From assembly GCA_963693085.1 (NCBI GenBank), contig OY856413.1, positions 473,621,379 through 473,685,378 on the forward strand: a stretch of 64,000 bases of DNA, read 5' to 3'. The DNA comes from Alisma plantago-aquatica. Lineage: Eukaryota; Streptophyta; Magnoliopsida; Alismatales; Alismataceae. Both the position numbers and the translations under genes were made by a program. Of this stretch, positions 60,719-64,000 are shown piece after piece. How positions within the stretch are numbered: the stretch's first letter is position 1; the number at the start of each line of letters is the position of its first letter. The notes under the pieces were generated by a model, which did no database searches, had not been told where the DNA came from, and was given only the letters and a program-made list of their open reading frames with translations.

Positions 60719-63700
60719 GACTCCCACTTGCACTTAGAGCCAATCACCTACGAACCTCATTCCTTGTGATCTAGCATGACCATCATTCTTCTGCTATGAA
60801 AGTGCCTTAGTCAAGGGATCAACAATATTGTCTTCGGTTGGTACTCTGCAAATCTTCACATCTCCTCGCTGTACGATCTCTTGTATGAGATGGAAGTGCT
60901 GCTGTATGTGCTTGGACCATTGATGTGATCTGGGTTCTTTAGCTTGTGCAATAGCTCCATTGTTGTCACAATAAAGCTCAATTGCATCACAGATGCCTGG
61001 AACCACCCCAAGTTTAGAGATGAACTTCTTGATCCACACAACCTCCTTTGCTGCATTAGACACATCAATATACTTGGTCTCTGTCGTAGAATCTACAACT
61101 GTCTATTGCTTAGAACTCTTCTAGCTCACAGCTTCATTGTTGAGGAAAAACACAAATCCTGACTACAATTTGTAATTATCTTTATCGGTTTGGAAGCTTG
61201 CATTGGTGTAACCCTTTACCACCAACTCTTCCTCACCACCGTAAATGAGGAACTGATCCTTAGTCATTCTCAAGTACTTTAGGATGTTCTTCATGACTAT
61301 CCAGTGAGCATCTCTGGGATCTGACTGGTATCTGATCGTCATGCTAAGTGCATACGAGACATCGGGATGAGTACACAACATTGTGTACACGATGGATCCA
61401 ATTGCTGATGCATATGGAATCTCATTCATGTGTTCCCTCTCTTCATAAGATTTGAGACATTGAGCTCTAGAGACGGGAACTCCATGAACCATGGGTATGT
61501 TTCCTCTCTTTGAGTTCTCCATACTGAACCTCTTCAACACTTTGTAAATGTATGTGCTTTGACTTAATCCCAGAAGCCTTCTGGATCTATCTCTATAGAT
61601 CTTGATTCCTAAGATATAGGATTCTTCTCCCAAGTCTTTCATTGAGAATGTATTTCCAAGCCATGCTTTTACCTTTTGTAAAGTAGGAATATCATTCCCC
61701 ATCAATGCTATGTCATCTACATACAATATGAGGAATGTAGTCATGCTCCCACTAACCCTCTTGTACACACAAGGTTCATCTTAGTTTTGACTAAAGCCAA
61801 ACTCTTTGACTGCTTCATCAAATTGAAGATTCCAGCTCTGAGAAGCTTACTTCAATCCATAGATTGACCTTTGTAGCTCACATACTTTATTTGCATCCTT
61901 TGGATTTATAAAACCTTTAGGTTGTGTCATGTACACATCTTTGACAAGATCCCCGTTAAGGAATGTGGATTTAACATCCATCTGCCAAATCTCATAGTCA
62001 CAGTAGACTGTAATAGCAAGCATGATCTTGATGGACTTAATCATGACAACTGGAGAAAAGGTTTCATTATAGTCAGCACCTTGAACTTGTATGAAACCCT
62101 TTGCAACCAATCTGCGTTTATAAGTTTGCACATTGCCATCCATGTCAGTTTTCTTCTTAAATACCCACTTGCACCCTATGGGTTTTACCCCCTAGGTGGA
62201 TCCACCAAGTTCCATACCTTGTTGGTATACATGGATTCCATCTCAGATCTCATGGCCTCAAGCCATTTCTCAGACTCTGGTCCCTCTGTAGCTTCTAGAT
62301 AGGTATTTGGCTCATCATCTATGACCAACTCATCGCCTTCTTGAGTTACAAGATATCCAAATCTTTCAAGCTCAAGGAGTGTCCTACGAGATCTATGAGG
62401 TTTCTATGTTACTTGAGGAATTTGAGATTCCAGAACAACTTGTGATTCTTTATGTTCCTCTTGTACATCTATTGGTTCAATGTTTTCTTGTTGGTCTCAA
62501 ACCTCTTCAAGCTCCACTTTTCTCCCACTATTTCCTTTGGAAATAAATTCCTTTTCTAGGAATACAACATCTCTGGAAATAAATACTTTGTTGTCAGATT
62601 GAGAATAAAAGTAATATCCTTTGGTCTCCAAACGACATCCCACAAAATAATATTTATCTTATTTGGGTCCAAGCTTTTTAGAAAACATTTTCCTGACATA
62701 ATCTTCACAACCCCAAATCTTTATAAAAGACACATTGGGATGCTTCCTATACCATATCTCATATGGTGTCTTTTGAACCGATTTAGATAGTACGCGGTTA
62801 AGTGTAAACGTGGTGGTTGTTAGAGCATGTCCCCAAAAGGAAGTTGGAAGATCGGCAAAAACTCATCATTGATTGCACCATGTCTAGTAATGTGTGATTC
62901 CTTCTTTCTGATACACCATTATGTTGTGGTGTTCCAGGTGGAGTTCATTGTGATACAATACCACGGGCTCTCAGATGGTCCTCAAACTCTTGTCTTAAGT
63001 ATTCTTCACCTCGATCAGATCGAAGTGCCTTAATACTTTTGCCAAGTTGGTTTTGTACTTCATTCATTAAATTATTGAACCTTTCAAGAGTCTTTGACTT
63101 ATGTTACATAAACAGAGCCATACCAACTGAAGTCCTCAATAAAGGTAATGAAGTACTGATACCCACCTCTAGCACTTGTTCTAAAAGGCCCACATACATC
63201 AATATGTATGAGTCCTAATAGATCACCCGCTCTCTCACCTTTCCCTAAATAGGGAGCCTTGGTCATCTTTCCCAATAAATAAGATTCACATGTCTCTAAT
63301 GACTCAAGATCAAAAGAGTCCAGATAACCATCTTTATGGATTCTAGATATGTGATTCTCATTTATGTGTCCTAAACGACAATGCCAAAGGTATGTTTTGT
63401 TTGAGTCATTGAGTTTTTTGTCTTTTGGTGTTTATGTTGTATACACTTATCTGTAGATCTATCAAATATAGACCATAAGACATTAGGGCACTGCCATAAA
63501 AGATCCCATCTTTAGAAATGGAACATTTTCCATTCTTCATAAGAAATTTAAATCCATCCTTGTCCAAACAAGATACATAAATGATATTCCTATTAATGAC
63601 AGGTACATAATAGCAGTTCTATAACTCTATTATCAGCCCACTTCGTCGAGATAACTCATAGGCTCCTACTGCAGTGGAAGAAACTCTTGATCCATTAGCA

Positions 63701-64000
63701 AGATGTATTTCAACCTCACCTTTTGCTAAAGGCCTACTTCTTTTCAGATCCTTCACATTTGAATAAATGTGTGATCCACATCTGGTATGAAGTGCCCATG
63801 ACAAAGAAGTAGTAAAGTTAATCTCAATTACATATACACCTAAAGTAGATATCTCTATCCCTTTCTTCATCTTCCTTTATCCCCTTAATCCTCTCCATAT
63901 TTTGAGTGTAGAAGATTTGGACTTCAGCTTGGTGGGAGAACGCTTCTCTGCCTTGCCTGTGTCCTTGGATTCCATTCCACTAATCACTATCATGCAACTA
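60719..64000 (-). mobile_element. Second Ty1/copia element, internal region (runs off the window)
   Basis: Starting at the polypurine tract 60719-60729, pol appears in copia order from right to left: protease-region remnant (63.6-63.9 kb), integrase remnants (62.7-63.6 kb), reverse transcriptase (62.15-61.2 kb), RNase H (61.06-60.79 kb). It lies on the minus strand downstream of, and convergent with, the CK2 beta gene. Confidence 0.92.
60794..63870 (-). pseudogene. pol: Copia Pol remnants of the second element
   Basis: 62143-61847 carries RRLVAKGFIQVQGADY, MDVKSTFLNGDL and SIYGLK. 61768-61163 carries the intact polymerase motif LYVDDIALMGND, then MKDLGEESYILGIKI and DVSYALSMT. 61063-60794 is RNase H with YCDNNGAIAQAKEP and the conserved ending DNIVDPLTKALS. 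63870-63619 covers the protease: the expected D-S/T-G triad reads HTR in WALHTRCGSHI, so the catalytic Asp is lost. Multiple stops, for example between reverse transcriptase pieces near 61780-61850, and a fragmented integrase show it is inactive. Confidence 0.9.

Overview
This is nuclear DNA from a flowering plant. The only host gene is a spliced plant-type casein kinase 2 beta-subunit gene. Everything else recognisable is plant transposons: Ty3/gypsy and Ty1/copia LTR elements primed by initiator-Met tRNA, a CACTA element, hAT and PIF/Harbinger MITEs, a tRNA-derived SINE and a LINE-like insertion. Introns of 10.9 and 12.5 kb point to a large, repeat-rich genome. I cannot place the species; a monocot or magnoliid-like genome is only a guess.

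Region 1 (1-27181) is a tandem LTR-internal-LTR-internal-LTR array of one minus-strand, gag-only Ty3/gypsy derivative. The LTRs are about 5.4 kb and the period is about 8.1 kb. Each LTR carries a 36-bp minisatellite, a 57-bp minisatellite, TTAGGGTTT-rich degenerate repeats and arrays of short AACGG/CCGTT inverted repeats. Both gag copies are dead, through different mutations. A 5977-bp CACTA transposon (17006-22982, target duplication GTT) sits in the third LTR. It encodes a decayed minus-strand gene with a Ptta/En/Spm-type domain and a C-terminal Ulp1-like cysteine protease domain; no TNP2-type transposase is visible.

Region 2 (27182-32713) is the 5' part of a related element that has lost gag: a short internal segment, a primer-binding site and a different LTR of about 4.9 kb. 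The array of region 1 abuts its interior.

Region 3 (about 34.2-59.2 kb) is the CK2 beta gene on the plus strand. Its five coding exons (34653-34881, 45738-45956, 58462-58571, 58654-58819, 58928-59058) join in frame to 855 bp, or 284 residues plus stop. Intron 1 holds a hAT MITE, a SINE, a 4.3-kb copia element with 142-bp LTRs, another hAT element and a diverged internal duplication. Intron 2 holds a LINE-like insertion with an 18-bp target duplication, a MITE, a hAT transposase relic, a 140-bp tandem repeat with higher-order structure, a Harbinger MITE with an internal 281-bp duplication, and a further hAT element. Despite this load the exons and splice sites are intact, so the gene is probably functional.

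Region 4 (about 59.7 kb to the end) is the 3' portion of a minus-strand Ty1/copia element with a probable 3' LTR, RNase H, reverse transcriptase, integrase and a degenerate protease. It continues past the window.
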